NCBI GenBank assembly: GCA_013289045.1
Contig: JABDAU010000005.1
Coordinates: forward strand, 1-64,000
Reading direction: 5' to 3'
From: Bacteroidota bacterium
GTDB taxonomy: Bacteria > Bacteroidota > Bacteroidia > Sphingobacteriales > Sphingobacteriaceae
Length of the DNA: 64,000 nt
The notes under the pieces are model-generated. The model ran no database searches. It was not told the origin of the DNA and saw nothing but the letters and a program-made list of their open reading frames with translations. The position numbers were made by a program, and so were the translations under genes. This document shows positions 29,050 through 38,818 of the stretch, piece by piece. The stretch's first letter is position 1. Every line of letters begins with the position of its first letter.

Positions 29050-30093
29050 TTATAAGTTGGCTTTAGCGGCTTTTATCATGCGGTCAACCTGCGAATGGTT
29101 TTTGCCCATTTTGGCAGCTATCTCGCGCAGGCTCATGCCTTCTTCACGCAGGCGCAGGGCTTCTTCGGCCTGGTCAGGGTCTATGCCACGGCCTTGCTGT
29201 TTACGCAGGTGATCTGCTTCGGTACCGTAACCTTCAAAATCGTACAGCAGGAAGTTGGCCGGTTTTTCAACTCTGCAAATGCATACATTGTTACTGCCAT
29301 ATTCCTGCCCGGTATTGCGTTGCTTTATCTGCTTCAGGTAACGCAGGTTTTTGTCTATAGTGCTTTCGCCAATGGCAAAGGCGCTGTCGCAAAAGTTCAT
29401 CAACATCTTGCTGCCCTGCAAATCGTTGCGGGTAATGGGCAGGCTCATGTCCCGCTTTGGGGTATGCGCCAGTGCCAGTATGCTCAGGCCATAGCGGTTT
29501 TTCAATGCCTTCAGGTGCTTCATCAGCGGTAAGGCATCTTTGGCTTTTTCATTTTCGCTACGCAGGTAAGTGAGGTTATCTATCACCACTATTTTACTGC
29601 CGGTTTGCACTATGCTGCGTTCAAGGCAGGCACTCAGGTATTCGTCGAAATCCTTAAAGCCGGGCGGCATTTCGCTATTGGGGTTCAGTTCGGCACGGTA
29701 AAAATTGTCGTTAAACCGGTAATGGTCTTGGTAATCGATGGAATACCTTGCCTCGAATTGCTTTTCGGTGAGCTCGAAATCGCAATAAAGTACCGGCTGG
29801 ATATTCGCTTCGCAATCGAACGGATTAACAGAATCGCCCATACTGATGGCATTGGCAATTTGCACTGCCAGTATGGATTTGCCCAAATTGCTATCGGCAA
29901 ACAAAATACACAGTTCGCCTTCGTACCAAAATTTGCCGAAAAGCATTTTGGGTATGGCACGCTGGTTAGCCTGTTTGAGCCAGGTATTGGCAGTGCGAAC
30001 GGTAAACAGTTCATCCTCGTTAACGAGGAAAACGCTTTGGTCGGGCGTTGGATGGATGCCGTCGAAGGCATTGGCAAGGTTGTTGGTTTGCAT
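29050..30093 (-). CDS. AAA family (RepA/RecA-like) ATPase with C-terminal helix-turn-helix
   Basis: Walker A FADSNLGKSILAVQIA, VLYCDFELTEKQFEAR, IVVIDNLTYLRSE; C-term GMSLREIAAKMGKNHSQVDRMIK. Confidence 0.8.
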   Translation of the reverse strand: MQTNNLANAFDGIHPTPDQSVFLVNEDELFTVRTANTWLKQANQRAIPKMLFGKFWYEGELCILFADSNLGKSILAVQIANAISMGDSVNPFDCEANIQPVLYCDFELTEKQFEARYSIDYQDHYRFNDNFYRAELNPNSEMPPGFKDFDEYLSACLERSIVQTGSKIVVIDNLTYLRSENEKAKDALPLMKHLKALKNRYGLSILALAHTPKRDMSLPITRNDLQGSKMLMNFCDSAFAIGESTIDKNLRYLKQIKQRNTGQEYGSNNVCICRVEKPANFLLYDFEGYGTEADHLRKQQGRGIDPDQAEEALRLREEGMSLREIAAKMGKNHSQVDRMIKAAKANL

Positions 30094-30325
30094 GGTGGTT
30101 TGGTTTGGTGAGTGGTTGATTGAGTTGATTAGGCGAATGGTTGATTGAGTGAGTGTTGATTGTTGGGTTAGGCGTAGTTCAACTACTTAACTACTCACCT
30201 AATGAACCACTCACCATTTTTGCGCAGCAAAAAGAAAAAATACCCCTCTTATAGCCACTTATAGTAGTAGATGGCTTTTGTCGTGCTGTTAAAGGCAGAC
30301 CTGTTTAGACTATGTTTTTGCTGGG

Positions 30326-30381
30326 GTGTTCGTTCGGTACCTTACCGAACACTTCTGTTACACTTCCGAACGAACGAACAC
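30326..30381. repeat. GTGTTCG-type repeat, copy 3
   Basis: GTGTTCGTTCGGTACCTTACCGAACACTTCTGTTACACTTCCGAACGAACGAACAC. Confidence 0.8.
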
Positions 30382-30712
30382 TTTGTAAAGACTTGAATGA
30401 ACAATTAGAGGGTGATGTTCATTACAAATATAAAGAAATATCTTTTATATTACATAATATTCTTTAAAATAGTTTGTAATTGATTGAGGATGAGGCAGGA
30501 AAAGTTTGGTGGGATTTGTGGTATTCGTTCTTTAGGGATGTTCAGTTGTGGAGCGAACAGGGTGATTAATCCCAAGCGGGATGATTGCGAGAGCTGTGGG
30601 TATCTATAGGAGATGGACAAGTGTAAAGAATACTGACAAAGTGGTGTCACTTGATATTTAATTTTTGTGTGTATATTAGCGGTATTAAACTATTGAACCT
30701 GAAACATAAAAT

Positions 30713-31312
30713 ATGACTTGGTCTGCTGTTTGGAATGCATTCCTCAACGGGGTTGTCCCTGGCGTTGTAGCATCTGCAATTTTTCTTTTTATATTATTCA
30801 TGTTAAAGCCTAAAATTGTCATTAGTGATAAAATAGCTTCGCATTACAGAATAATTAACGGAACCAAACATCATGTTTATCTATTCAAAATAATAAACAA
30901 ATCTCTTTTCTTTAAGGTATATGACTTAAAGGCAAATGCGTTTGTTTGTGAAAACATTCAAAATGTAAACGGAGTAGACACGAAATACACTGATATTACT
31001 CTTAAAGGCGTAGATCAGTGGGTGTTAAACTCATTAAACTTTAGGCATATTTTACAAAATTTTTTAAGGAAGGACAAAACCTTACAGTCAAGGTGTGATT
31101 ATGCTGCTCAATTTGTAACATTTGATAATGTTGCAACTTTATTACAAAATAACTCGTACATTAGCTTACAAATATTAGCAAAGCACTCTTTAACTGGTTT
31201 TTCAAGAGTAAAAATAATGAAGTATCAGCACCACTCTAAAATCGAAAAAGGTGCATTTTTGAGTGGAAACTCATGTAAAATAGTCCAAATATCAGAACCA
31301 ATAAAACAATAA
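30713..31312 (+). CDS. hypothetical protein with single N-terminal TM helix
   Basis: GVVPGVVASAIFLFILFMLKPK then soluble domain; AT-rich relative to the surroundings. Confidence 0.55.
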   Translation: MTWSAVWNAFLNGVVPGVVASAIFLFILFMLKPKIVISDKIASHYRIINGTKHHVYLFKIINKSLFFKVYDLKANAFVCENIQNVNGVDTKYTDITLKGVDQWVLNSLNFRHILQNFLRKDKTLQSRCDYAAQFVTFDNVATLLQNNSYISLQILAKHSLTGFSRVKIMKYQHHSKIEKGAFLSGNSCKIVQISEPIKQ

Positions 31313-31407
31313 TGAAAACCTCACGTTAAAATAAAAAGTATGAAAGCCATGGACATCATTGTGATTAAAATGTAAGCATCCCGAGGGGAAACTTACTTTA
31401 AAATACT

Positions 31408-31434
31408 AAGCCACCAGATTTTGGTGGCTTTTTT
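31408..31434 (+). terminator. intrinsic terminator
   Basis: AAGCCACCAGATTTTGGTGGCTTTTTT. Confidence 0.75.
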
Positions 31435-31487
31435 ATTGATAATTATTTTTCTACGCTGGTACACTCGCGCCGTTTGTACTTAGTAAA

Positions 31488-31535
31488 GTGTTCGGTAACC
31501 GTTCGGAAGTGTTCGGTCAGATACCGAACGAACAC
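31488..31535. repeat. GTGTTCG-type repeat, copy 4
   Basis: GTGTTCGGTAACCGTTCGGAAGTGTTCGGTCAGATACCGAACGAACAC. Confidence 0.8.
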
Positions 31536-31557
31536 CCCACAAAGTATCAAACCATAC

Positions 31558-31651
31558 CGTCATGCTGAACTTGTTTCAGCACCTCATCATGCATGTGGAC
31601 TATGCATGTTGGCTACCTGTCTGTGGGTGCCGAAACAAGTTCGGCATGACG
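31558..31651. repeat. CGTCATGCTGAAC inverted repeat element
   Basis: CGTCATGCTGAACTTGTTTCAGCACC...GGTGCCGAAACAAGTTCGGCATGACG. Confidence 0.85.
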
Positions 31652-31734
31652 GGCTGAGTGGCTATCAGGGTAATCCTAAAATCCTGCGAATCATGGTTCA
31701 GACAATGGGCGTATACCTGTAAACGCAGAGATTG

Positions 31735-31777
31735 CGTCGTTGCGCCCGCGCTGCCCTGCTCACTCCGCGCAATGACG
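31735..31777. repeat. CGTCNTTGCGC hairpin
   Basis: CGTCGTTGCGC...GCGCAATGACG. Confidence 0.65.
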
Positions 31778-31789
31778 TGGGGGTGATTT

Positions 31790-31873
31790 GCGTTAGGGGT
31801 AGTAGCGGGTACCGGCCTCGCGCTTAATGCCTGAAGGCGTATGAGCGGATAACCCGGGCCGCAGGCAACGCCC
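31790..31873 (+). repeat. dispersed repeat family C copy
   Basis: GCGTTAGGGGTAGTAGCGGGTACCGGCC...GCGTATGAGCGGATAACCCGGGCCGCAGGCAACGCCC. Confidence 0.75.
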
Positions 31874-32038
31874 TGTGTTAGAGATTGGAAATGAGTGATT
31901 AGAGATTAGTTGCATGGCGTACAATACATTTCTAATTGACAACTAAGCAGGCAACGCCCCAATACTTTACCATCTTCTCGCCCGTTATTTTAATTTAATA
32001 CGGATTATTTATATTTAGGTGCCCTAATTGACCCTTAG

Positions 32039-34156
32039 ATGAAGAATACCTGTTGCCTTTGCGCTTTTGCTTTTTTACTTTGCGGCGTTACGTATGCACA
32101 GCAAATGAATTTGAAAACCCTCCCATACCCGAAAACCAAAAAGGTTGATACCGTTAACACTTATTTCGACACGCAGGTGCCCGACCCGTACCGCTGGCTG
32201 GAGGACGACCGCGCCGATGATACCCGCGATTGGGTGAAGGCCGAGAATGCGGTGACCGAAAATTATCTTAGCCAGATCCCTTACCGCGAGGCGATCCGCA
32301 AGGAGCTGGAAACGTTGTGGAACTACGAGAAGTACAGTGCGCCGTTTAAGGAAGGGCAATACCTGTATTTCTACAAGAACGATGGGCTGCAAAGCCAGGC
32401 CGTGTTATACCGTCAGCAGGGCGATGGCAAGCCGGAGGTTTTTTTAGACCCGAACAAGTTTTCTGCAGATGGCACTACCTCTATGCAGGGCATCGATTTT
32501 ACCAAAGACGGTAGCATGGCCGCCTACCAGCTGTCGGAAGGCGGGTCGGACTGGCGCAAGGTGATCGTGATCAGTACTGCCGATAAAAAGCAGGTTGGCG
32601 ATACGCTGACGGATATTAAATTCAGCGGGATTGCCTGGCACGGCAACGACGGCTTTTACTACAGCAGCTACGACAAGCCGAAGGAAGGCAGCCAGCTGAG
32701 CGGCATGACACAGCACCACAAGCTTTACTATCATAAACTGGGCACCCCGCAAAGCAGCGACAAGCTGATATTCGGCGGTGAGGAAACACCCAGGCGATAC
32801 ATAGGCGCTTACCTTACGGAGGATGAACGCTTTTTGGTGATCTCGGCAGCCAATACTACTACAGGCAATGAACTTTATATACAGGACTTCAGCATTCCCG
32901 GCAGCGGTATTGTTAAGGTGGTGGATAATTTCGATAATGAGCATAGTTTGATTGACAACGCGGGCAGCAAGCTGTACATCCTCACCAACTTGTATTCGCC
33001 CAATTTTAAACTGGTTACGGTTGATGCCGCCAACCCCGATCTTACGCATTGGAAGGACGTGATCCCGCAAACCAAGGACGTACTTTCGGTATCCACCGGC
33101 GGCGGTAAAATCTTCGCCGAATATTTGAAAGACGCTACTTCGCTGGTGCAGCAATATGATATGGACGGCAAACTGGAGCGTACCATTACGCTGCCTTCGG
33201 TGGGTTCGGCGGCAGGCTTTGGCGCGAAGAAGGAAGAGAAGCAGGTTTATTACACCTTCACCAATTACGTTTACCCTACCACGATCTTTAAGTATGATAT
33301 CGCCAGCGGGGAGTCGGTTGTGTGGAAGAAATCGGGTGTAAAATTTGATCCCGAGCAGTACCAATCCGACCAGGTATTTTATACATCCAAAGACGGCACC
33401 AAAGTACCGATGCTCATCACTTACAAAAAAGGCACGGTGATGAATGGCCGGAACCCGCTGCTGCTTTACGGCTATGGCGGTTTCGGGGTGCGCCTTACGC
33501 CTGCTTTCAGTACGTCGAATATCATCCTGCTGGAGCATGGCGGTATTTTCGCGGTACCTAACCTGCGCGGCGGCGGCGAGTATGGCGAGAAATGGCACAA
33601 AGAAGGCATCAAGCTAAAAAAGCAGAATGTATTTGACGACTTTATCGCTGCGGCGGAATACCTCATCAAGCATAAATACACGTCGAAGGATTACCTGGCG
33701 GTTTCAGGCGGCTCGAATGGCGGTTTGCTTGTGGGGGCGATGATCACCCAGCGGCCAGACCTGTTTAAAGTTGCCTTCCCGGCGGTTGGCGTGCTGGATA
33801 TGCTGCGCTACAACCAGTTTACCGCAGGCGCGGGCTGGAGCTATGATTATGGTACTGCCGAAGATTCGAAAAAGATGTTTGATTACCTGTACAAGTATTC
33901 GCCCTACCATGCGCTGAAGCCGGAGGCTTACCCGGCCACGCTGATCACTACCGGCGATCATGACGACAGGGTGGTTCCGGCGCATTCGTTTAAATTCGCC
34001 GCGAGATTGCAGGAGTACCAGCAAGGGACGGCGCCGGTATTGATCAGGATAGAGACGAAGGCTGGCCACGGTGCCGGGAAATCGACCCAGCAGGTGATTG
34101 ACGAGCAGGCGGATAAATGGGTCTTTATGTTTGCAAATATGGGTTTGCAATGGTAA
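32039..34156 (+). CDS. S9A prolyl oligopeptidase, secreted
   Basis: YPKTKKVDTVNTYFDTQVPDPYRWLEDD; SGGSNGGLLVGAMITQRPDLF; GDHDDRVVPAHSFKFAA. Confidence 0.95.
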   Translation: MKNTCCLCAFAFLLCGVTYAQQMNLKTLPYPKTKKVDTVNTYFDTQVPDPYRWLEDDRADDTRDWVKAENAVTENYLSQIPYREAIRKELETLWNYEKYSAPFKEGQYLYFYKNDGLQSQAVLYRQQGDGKPEVFLDPNKFSADGTTSMQGIDFTKDGSMAAYQLSEGGSDWRKVIVISTADKKQVGDTLTDIKFSGIAWHGNDGFYYSSYDKPKEGSQLSGMTQHHKLYYHKLGTPQSSDKLIFGGEETPRRYIGAYLTEDERFLVISAANTTTGNELYIQDFSIPGSGIVKVVDNFDNEHSLIDNAGSKLYILTNLYSPNFKLVTVDAANPDLTHWKDVIPQTKDVLSVSTGGGKIFAEYLKDATSLVQQYDMDGKLERTITLPSVGSAAGFGAKKEEKQVYYTFTNYVYPTTIFKYDIASGESVVWKKSGVKFDPEQYQSDQVFYTSKDGTKVPMLITYKKGTVMNGRNPLLLYGYGGFGVRLTPAFSTSNIILLEHGGIFAVPNLRGGGEYGEKWHKEGIKLKKQNVFDDFIAAAEYLIKHKYTSKDYLAVSGGSNGGLLVGAMITQRPDLFKVAFPAVGVLDMLRYNQFTAGAGWSYDYGTAEDSKKMFDYLYKYSPYHALKPEAYPATLITTGDHDDRVVPAHSFKFAARLQEYQQGTAPVLIRIETKAGHGAGKSTQQVIDEQADKWVFMFANMGLQW

Positions 34157-34170
34157 ATTGAACCAAACAA

Positions 34171-34201
34171 AAATGGGCCGTAAAATTACAGCCCATTTTG
34201 T
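34171..34201. terminator. bidirectional terminator between convergent genes
   Basis: AAAATGGGC...GCCCATTTT. Confidence 0.65.
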
Positions 34202-34221
34202 TGAATAATATTGACGGGATA

Positions 34222-34632
34222 TTAACCGCGCCAGTGGTGACGATAATGCTCGTCATGGCTATCACGGATAACCTGTTGATCACGGTGGCCACGGAACTGT
34301 GAATATTTAGCCCTAACCTGGTCGGCATGTAACCATGGATCTGGTTGGTTAATTACTACTTTATAACCGTGGTATAAATCGTAATTTGCATATTCGTGTG
34401 GTAAATTGTTTACGCTTACCCAGCTGCCGCGATAGTTAACAATAAACTTGTGGCTGTGTATAGAGTAATAGGCGTCTACATCCGGCAGATAATAGTACTC
34501 TGCGTGTTCATACCCTACGGGTCCCCATTCAGGTTGCGAACCGATGTTTACGTTCAAACGGATCTGTGCACCGGCAAATTTTACCGATAAGCAGCCAACT
34601 AATAATAAAGCTGCGAAAACTAGTTTTTTCAT
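34222..34632 (-). CDS. small secreted protein
   Basis: Signal peptide MKKLVFAALLLVGCLSVKFAGAQ. Confidence 0.6.
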   Translation of the reverse strand: MKKLVFAALLLVGCLSVKFAGAQIRLNVNIGSQPEWGPVGYEHAEYYYLPDVDAYYSIHSHKFIVNYRGSWVSVNNLPHEYANYDLYHGYKVVINQPDPWLHADQVRAKYSQFRGHRDQQVIRDSHDEHYRHHWRG

Positions 34633-34725
34633 GATTTGTGTGAATTTGTATAAGTATGACAACTAAATATTAAAAAGGTTTATATTTAATAAATAAATAA
34701 CTACAGGGAAAATAAGTTAATTCAT

Positions 34726-35286
34726 ATGTCAATTTACACCTATCTCCAGCTTATTTTTTTCGCCAGCGAACTGGGTCTGCTTATTTTTAAGCGGGCGAAA
34801 TCCGGCAAAGTAAAGAACGAACGCGACAGGCGGTCGCTACTCATCTTATGGGTAGTGATAGCGTTAAGCTCGTGCGCAGGGCCATGGACAGCCGCATACC
34901 ACATATGGGGATTAGATAATTACCAGGCGGTGGAAATAGCCGGCATAGCCATTTTCGCTCTTGGCTTCATCATCCGTTGGACAGCCATTTACCAATTGGG
35001 CCGCATGTTTACAGTTAACGTGGTGATATCAGATTCGCACACCTTAAAAACCAGCGGATTGTATCAGATAGTTCGCCATCCGAGTTATTTGGGATTACTG
35101 TTAATTATAGCTGGTTTAGGCATAAGCCTGGATAGTTTGGTGAGTTTATTGGTGATGCTGGTACCATGCTTTATTGCTTTAAATTACCGCATTGCTATTG
35201 AGGAAAAAGCGCTGACCGAAGAATTCGGCAAGCAATACACGGATTATAAAAGCAGGGTAAAAAGACTAGTACCGGGGATATATTGA
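34726..35286 (+). CDS. isoprenylcysteine carboxyl methyltransferase (ICMT)-family membrane protein
   Basis: KTSGLYQIVRHPSYLGLLLIIAGL, RIAIEEKALTEEFGKQYTDYKSRVKRLVPGIY. Confidence 0.8.
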   Translation: MSIYTYLQLIFFASELGLLIFKRAKSGKVKNERDRRSLLILWVVIALSSCAGPWTAAYHIWGLDNYQAVEIAGIAIFALGFIIRWTAIYQLGRMFTVNVVISDSHTLKTSGLYQIVRHPSYLGLLLIIAGLGISLDSLVSLLVMLVPCFIALNYRIAIEEKALTEEFGKQYTDYKSRVKRLVPGIY

Positions 35287-35287
35287 A

Positions 35288-36418
35288 TCAGGCAATTTTT
35301 GCTTCCGGTGCTAAGGGGGATGGTCGTTTACGGGTAAAGTAATTTACTTTTCGCTCCACATATCTATAGCCTAATTCGGCAACGATGATCATCAGTATCA
35401 GCACAATATAAGGCGCTAACGTTATCCATTTACCCATGTAAGGGCCATATAGCCTCATGAGCAAGATCCCGATCTCTTCGTGTATTAAATAGATCCCATA
35501 TGATATTACGCCGATCCGCCTCAATAACTTATTATTCAGAAATTGCAAATATTGCTTTTTATATATGAGCAATAAAAATAAAACCAGCATAACGACAGTG
35601 CCTGCCAGCATCCCCCAAAGCAGGCTATTGAAATAGGTATGAATGTCATAATACAGCAGATACAGGATGGCGATGCTACCCGCTATCCGGAAAATATTTC
35701 CTTTAAAAACGATTCCCTTATACAACTGATAAAAGATGACCCCGCACATAAACCATGTTATGTAAAAAGTAAGATTGAATAGTTCGCTGCAATATTGCCA
35801 GCTTTTGAAAAACTGTATAAGGCCGTACTTTGATACCAGCTCATTATGATCATTGATAAGGATGCCAGGCACGTCTTTAACAATGCTTATGATAATGCCA
35901 GCCAGCAGCATATTGGTAAAAAAACGCTTCTTGTTTAAAAAATACACGCAGGCGCTGATAAAATAAAACTGTACCTCGGTCCATAACGACCAGTAGCTGC
36001 CGTTGATCCAATGGAAATCAATACCTGTAAGGTTCGACCATATGGCAGGGTTGATAAAAGTAAAGCCGGGCAACAGGTTACGGGAATAGTGGGCATTCCT
36101 GAAAAAATGAGCTATATCGAGCCAGCAAACAACCGCAAACGTGATAAGCGAGTAAAGCAGCATTGCCGGGAAAAGCCGCTTAAAGCGGTGGAGAAAGAAG
36201 ACTCCTATAGTAGCCGTATTTTCCAGGCTGTAACTGATCACAAAGCCCGATATGATAAAGAAGAACTCTACACCCAAATATCCGTACCGGAATACCGGGA
36301 AAGTTAATCCTGCATCATGGCTTCCAATAGTTAGCGGATTGGTAAGATGATAAAGCACAACAATGGTAACGGCGATAAACCTAAAGCTATCCAATAAGCC
36401 TATCCTGTGCTTTTCCAT
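35288..36418 (-). CDS. acyltransferase 3 family membrane protein
   Basis: LLDSFRFIAVTIVVLYHL, GYLGVEFFFIISGFVISYSLE. Confidence 0.87.
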   Translation of the reverse strand: MEKHRIGLLDSFRFIAVTIVVLYHLTNPLTIGSHDAGLTFPVFRYGYLGVEFFFIISGFVISYSLENTATIGVFFLHRFKRLFPAMLLYSLITFAVVCWLDIAHFFRNAHYSRNLLPGFTFINPAIWSNLTGIDFHWINGSYWSLWTEVQFYFISACVYFLNKKRFFTNMLLAGIIISIVKDVPGILINDHNELVSKYGLIQFFKSWQYCSELFNLTFYITWFMCGVIFYQLYKGIVFKGNIFRIAGSIAILYLLYYDIHTYFNSLLWGMLAGTVVMLVLFLLLIYKKQYLQFLNNKLLRRIGVISYGIYLIHEEIGILLMRLYGPYMGKWITLAPYIVLILMIIVAELGYRYVERKVNYFTRKRPSPLAPEAKIA

Positions 36419-36495
36419 TAACAGGATTACGCGCCTGCTGTAGCTGCGGGTTGCCTCTGCTTACGGATTAATAGAATTATATTTTGAATGTTTAA

Positions 36496-38241
36496 TTATT
36501 GATCGCCATTGGTAATAGTGGTATCAGCGGCTTTTTTAGTGGTAACGGCCGAAGCCAGCATCGGTTTACCGATCACTTTGTAATTGCCTTCGCCTTTCAG
36601 TATGGCATCCAGTTCGGTTTTGTCCTGTATGGTTTTGATTGCTGCTGCAAGTTCCTTATCATGCTTAAAGTTGGACTGGTAACGCCCTTTTTCAAAGTAA
36701 TAACGCGATACGATCTCGTTTTCCAGCAATTGCTTTATCTCATCCTTGTGCAGTTGCAGGTCATTCTTCTTGGTCTCTGCCAGTTTGGCTTTCAAAGCAT
36801 CATATTCAGACTGCACCTGGTCGAACTGCTTTTCTTTTGTGGATTCAGTTTTCACCTGGTCGAGCAGTTTTTCAGCCGGACTGCTATAGCTGTAATTTTT
36901 ATCGGAAAGGTATTTAACAAAGTCGTTATACTCACCGTCAGACAGGCTGAAAGTTGCCGGATCAGCAATCTTTGGATGCTTGTCACGGTACAGGTTAGCA
37001 TAATCAAATATCAGCAGCTTGCTTACCAGGCTGGCGGTAATACTGGCAAAGCGGTCCTGCTTTACAAAAACATCAGGGTAAATGCCGCTGCCATCATACA
37101 CCGAGCGGCCATCTTTGGTTTTAAATTCATGCATCAGCGAATCAGCTACTTTTACCACGCTGCCATCATCCTTACGGTGAGTATAATCCAGCGCCTGTAT
37201 ACACCTTCCCGATGGCACATAATATTTAGCGATGGTAATTTTCACCAAACTGTTGTACGGTAACGGGAAAGTCTGCTGTACCAAACCTTTGCCATAACTG
37301 CGCTGGCCGACGATCACCGCACGATCCAGGTCCTGCAACGAACCGGCAACGATCTCCGAAGCTGAGGCCGAGCGGCTGTTCACCAAAACTACCAATGGCA
37401 GATCGGCTGCTAAAGGGTTATTGATTGTATTATAAGTAAAGTTCTTCTCCTTTATTTTACCACGCTGCGATACGATTTCTACGCCTTTCGGCACAAACAG
37501 GTTCACTATCTTTACGGCTTCCTGCAATATACCGCCGCCATTTGAGCGAAGGTCGAGGATAATCCCGTTGGGGTTTTGCTTTTTCAGTTCGGTAAGCGCA
37601 TTGGTCACCTCATCGCCCGAGTTCTCTAAAAACCTGTCGAGCTTGATATAGCCCATGTTGCCGCCAACCATGCCATAGTAGGATACGTTTGGCTGCCGGA
37701 TCTCATCACGCGTAAGCGCTATTTCCTTTGGCTGCGCATCTCCCCTTTTCACCAGCAATTTTATCTCTGCGCCTTTTGATCCTTTAAGCAGCTGGCTCAC
37801 ATCGTCGCTGTTCTTACTGTTCAGGTCGATGCCGTTTATCTTCATGATCTGGTCGCCGGGGCGGATATCCGCTTTTTGCGCCGGGAAGCCTTCAAATACT
37901 TCAGATACATACACATTACCATTCCTGGAGAAAATGGTTGTGCCGATACCACCGTATTGCGTGCTTACATAATGAAGCTTATAATCTTCAATTTCCGATT
38001 CCGGAACAAACTCAGTGTAGGGATCAAGGCCGTCAAGCATGGCATCTGCGCCGGTTTTGAGAAATTTGGCGGAGTTGATATCATCCACATAGTTGATGTT
38101 CACCTCCTTGTATAAGGCGGTAAATACCTCCAGGTTCTTAGCGATCTGGAACATGTCGTCACTAAACCCAAATAAAAGGCATGCCACCAGTATTACACTT
38201 GCAGGCAGCCATATCTTCCTGTACTTCTTCACCCTGAACAT
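36496..38241 (-). CDS. S41 family C-terminal processing peptidase with PDZ
   Basis: YGGIGTTIFSRNGNVYVSEVFEGFPAQKADIRPGDQIMKING; LRSNGGGILQEAV; SRSASASEIVAGSLQDLDRAVIVGQRSYGKGLVQ. Confidence 0.95.
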   Translation of the reverse strand: MFRVKKYRKIWLPASVILVACLLFGFSDDMFQIAKNLEVFTALYKEVNINYVDDINSAKFLKTGADAMLDGLDPYTEFVPESEIEDYKLHYVSTQYGGIGTTIFSRNGNVYVSEVFEGFPAQKADIRPGDQIMKINGIDLNSKNSDDVSQLLKGSKGAEIKLLVKRGDAQPKEIALTRDEIRQPNVSYYGMVGGNMGYIKLDRFLENSGDEVTNALTELKKQNPNGIILDLRSNGGGILQEAVKIVNLFVPKGVEIVSQRGKIKEKNFTYNTINNPLAADLPLVVLVNSRSASASEIVAGSLQDLDRAVIVGQRSYGKGLVQQTFPLPYNSLVKITIAKYYVPSGRCIQALDYTHRKDDGSVVKVADSLMHEFKTKDGRSVYDGSGIYPDVFVKQDRFASITASLVSKLLIFDYANLYRDKHPKIADPATFSLSDGEYNDFVKYLSDKNYSYSSPAEKLLDQVKTESTKEKQFDQVQSEYDALKAKLAETKKNDLQLHKDEIKQLLENEIVSRYYFEKGRYQSNFKHDKELAAAIKTIQDKTELDAILKGEGNYKVIGKPMLASAVTTKKAADTTITNGDQ

Positions 38242-38269
38242 GAGATTAGAGATTAAAGATTAGAGATTA
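38242..38269. repeat. period-7 array (GAGATTA)4
   Basis: GAGATTA GAGATTA AAGATTA GAGATTA. Confidence 0.85.
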
Positions 38270-38434
38270 GAAAAAAATGCCAATCCCAACCTACAACACA
38301 TTAACGGTTAATTTATAAATATAATATTTATATGGCACAAGGTAGTTATATAAAAAGAAAAGACCAGCACAATAGCCTGATCTATCAATATTATGAGAAA
38401 AAACTGAAATGAAATAGAGATTCTAAATGTTTTT

Positions 38435-38475
38435 CTAATCTCTAATCTTTAATCTCTAATCTCTAATCTCTAACT
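38435..38475. repeat. period-7 array (CTAATCT)5, inverted relative to 38242-38269
   Basis: CTAATCT CTAATCT TTAATCT CTAATCT CTAATCT CTAACT. Confidence 0.85.
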
Positions 38476-38689
38476 ACAGCCTGTTATTGTCAATGTTCAC
38501 CAAAGCCTTTTTCAGCGTGAACACCACATATTCCCTGTTGCGGTTAACCAGTTGCATCAGGTTGGTGATCAGGCTTTCTTCCTGGCCCTCGGTGTATTGC
38601 AATTGCTCGTCGCTAAGGTTGTTATACTTTCTTTGGATCTTGATCTTTACGCGCTGCCAGTCTTTATTTGATATGCTGATCTCTGCCAT
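38474..38689 (-). CDS. small CsbD-like protein
   Basis: DWQRVKIKIQRKYNNLSDEQLQYTEGQEESLITNLM spacing resembles CsbD-like proteins. Confidence 0.4.
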   Translation of the reverse strand: MAEISISNKDWQRVKIKIQRKYNNLSDEQLQYTEGQEESLITNLMQLVNRNREYVVFTLKKALVNIDNNRL

Positions 38690-38818
38690 TATTTAAAAAT
38701 TTTCTCCAAAAATATAAAATTAACAGGTTGCTGCATGCAATTTTTTTGGCACGGGAATAGTTAATTCAAATATTAATAGTTTATAACCAACCCCATTATT
38801 AACTAAAATTAAAAACCG

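Noticed and set aside
29605-30111. 168-aa plus-strand ORF opposite the AAA ATPase
   Set aside because: Shadow of 29050-30093 (minus), which has clear Walker motifs.
32444-33598. Long antisense ORF (384 aa, minus) inside the S9 peptidase
   Set aside because: Lies opposite a well-supported CDS; composition is typical of a frame shadow and has no recognisable domain. The same applies to 36499-37263, 42903-43580, 470-865 and 9133-9489.
38242-38475. CRISPR array
   Set aside because: Repeat units are only 7 nt, without regular spacers and with no cas genes in the window; the other heptad and palindrome loci fail the same test.
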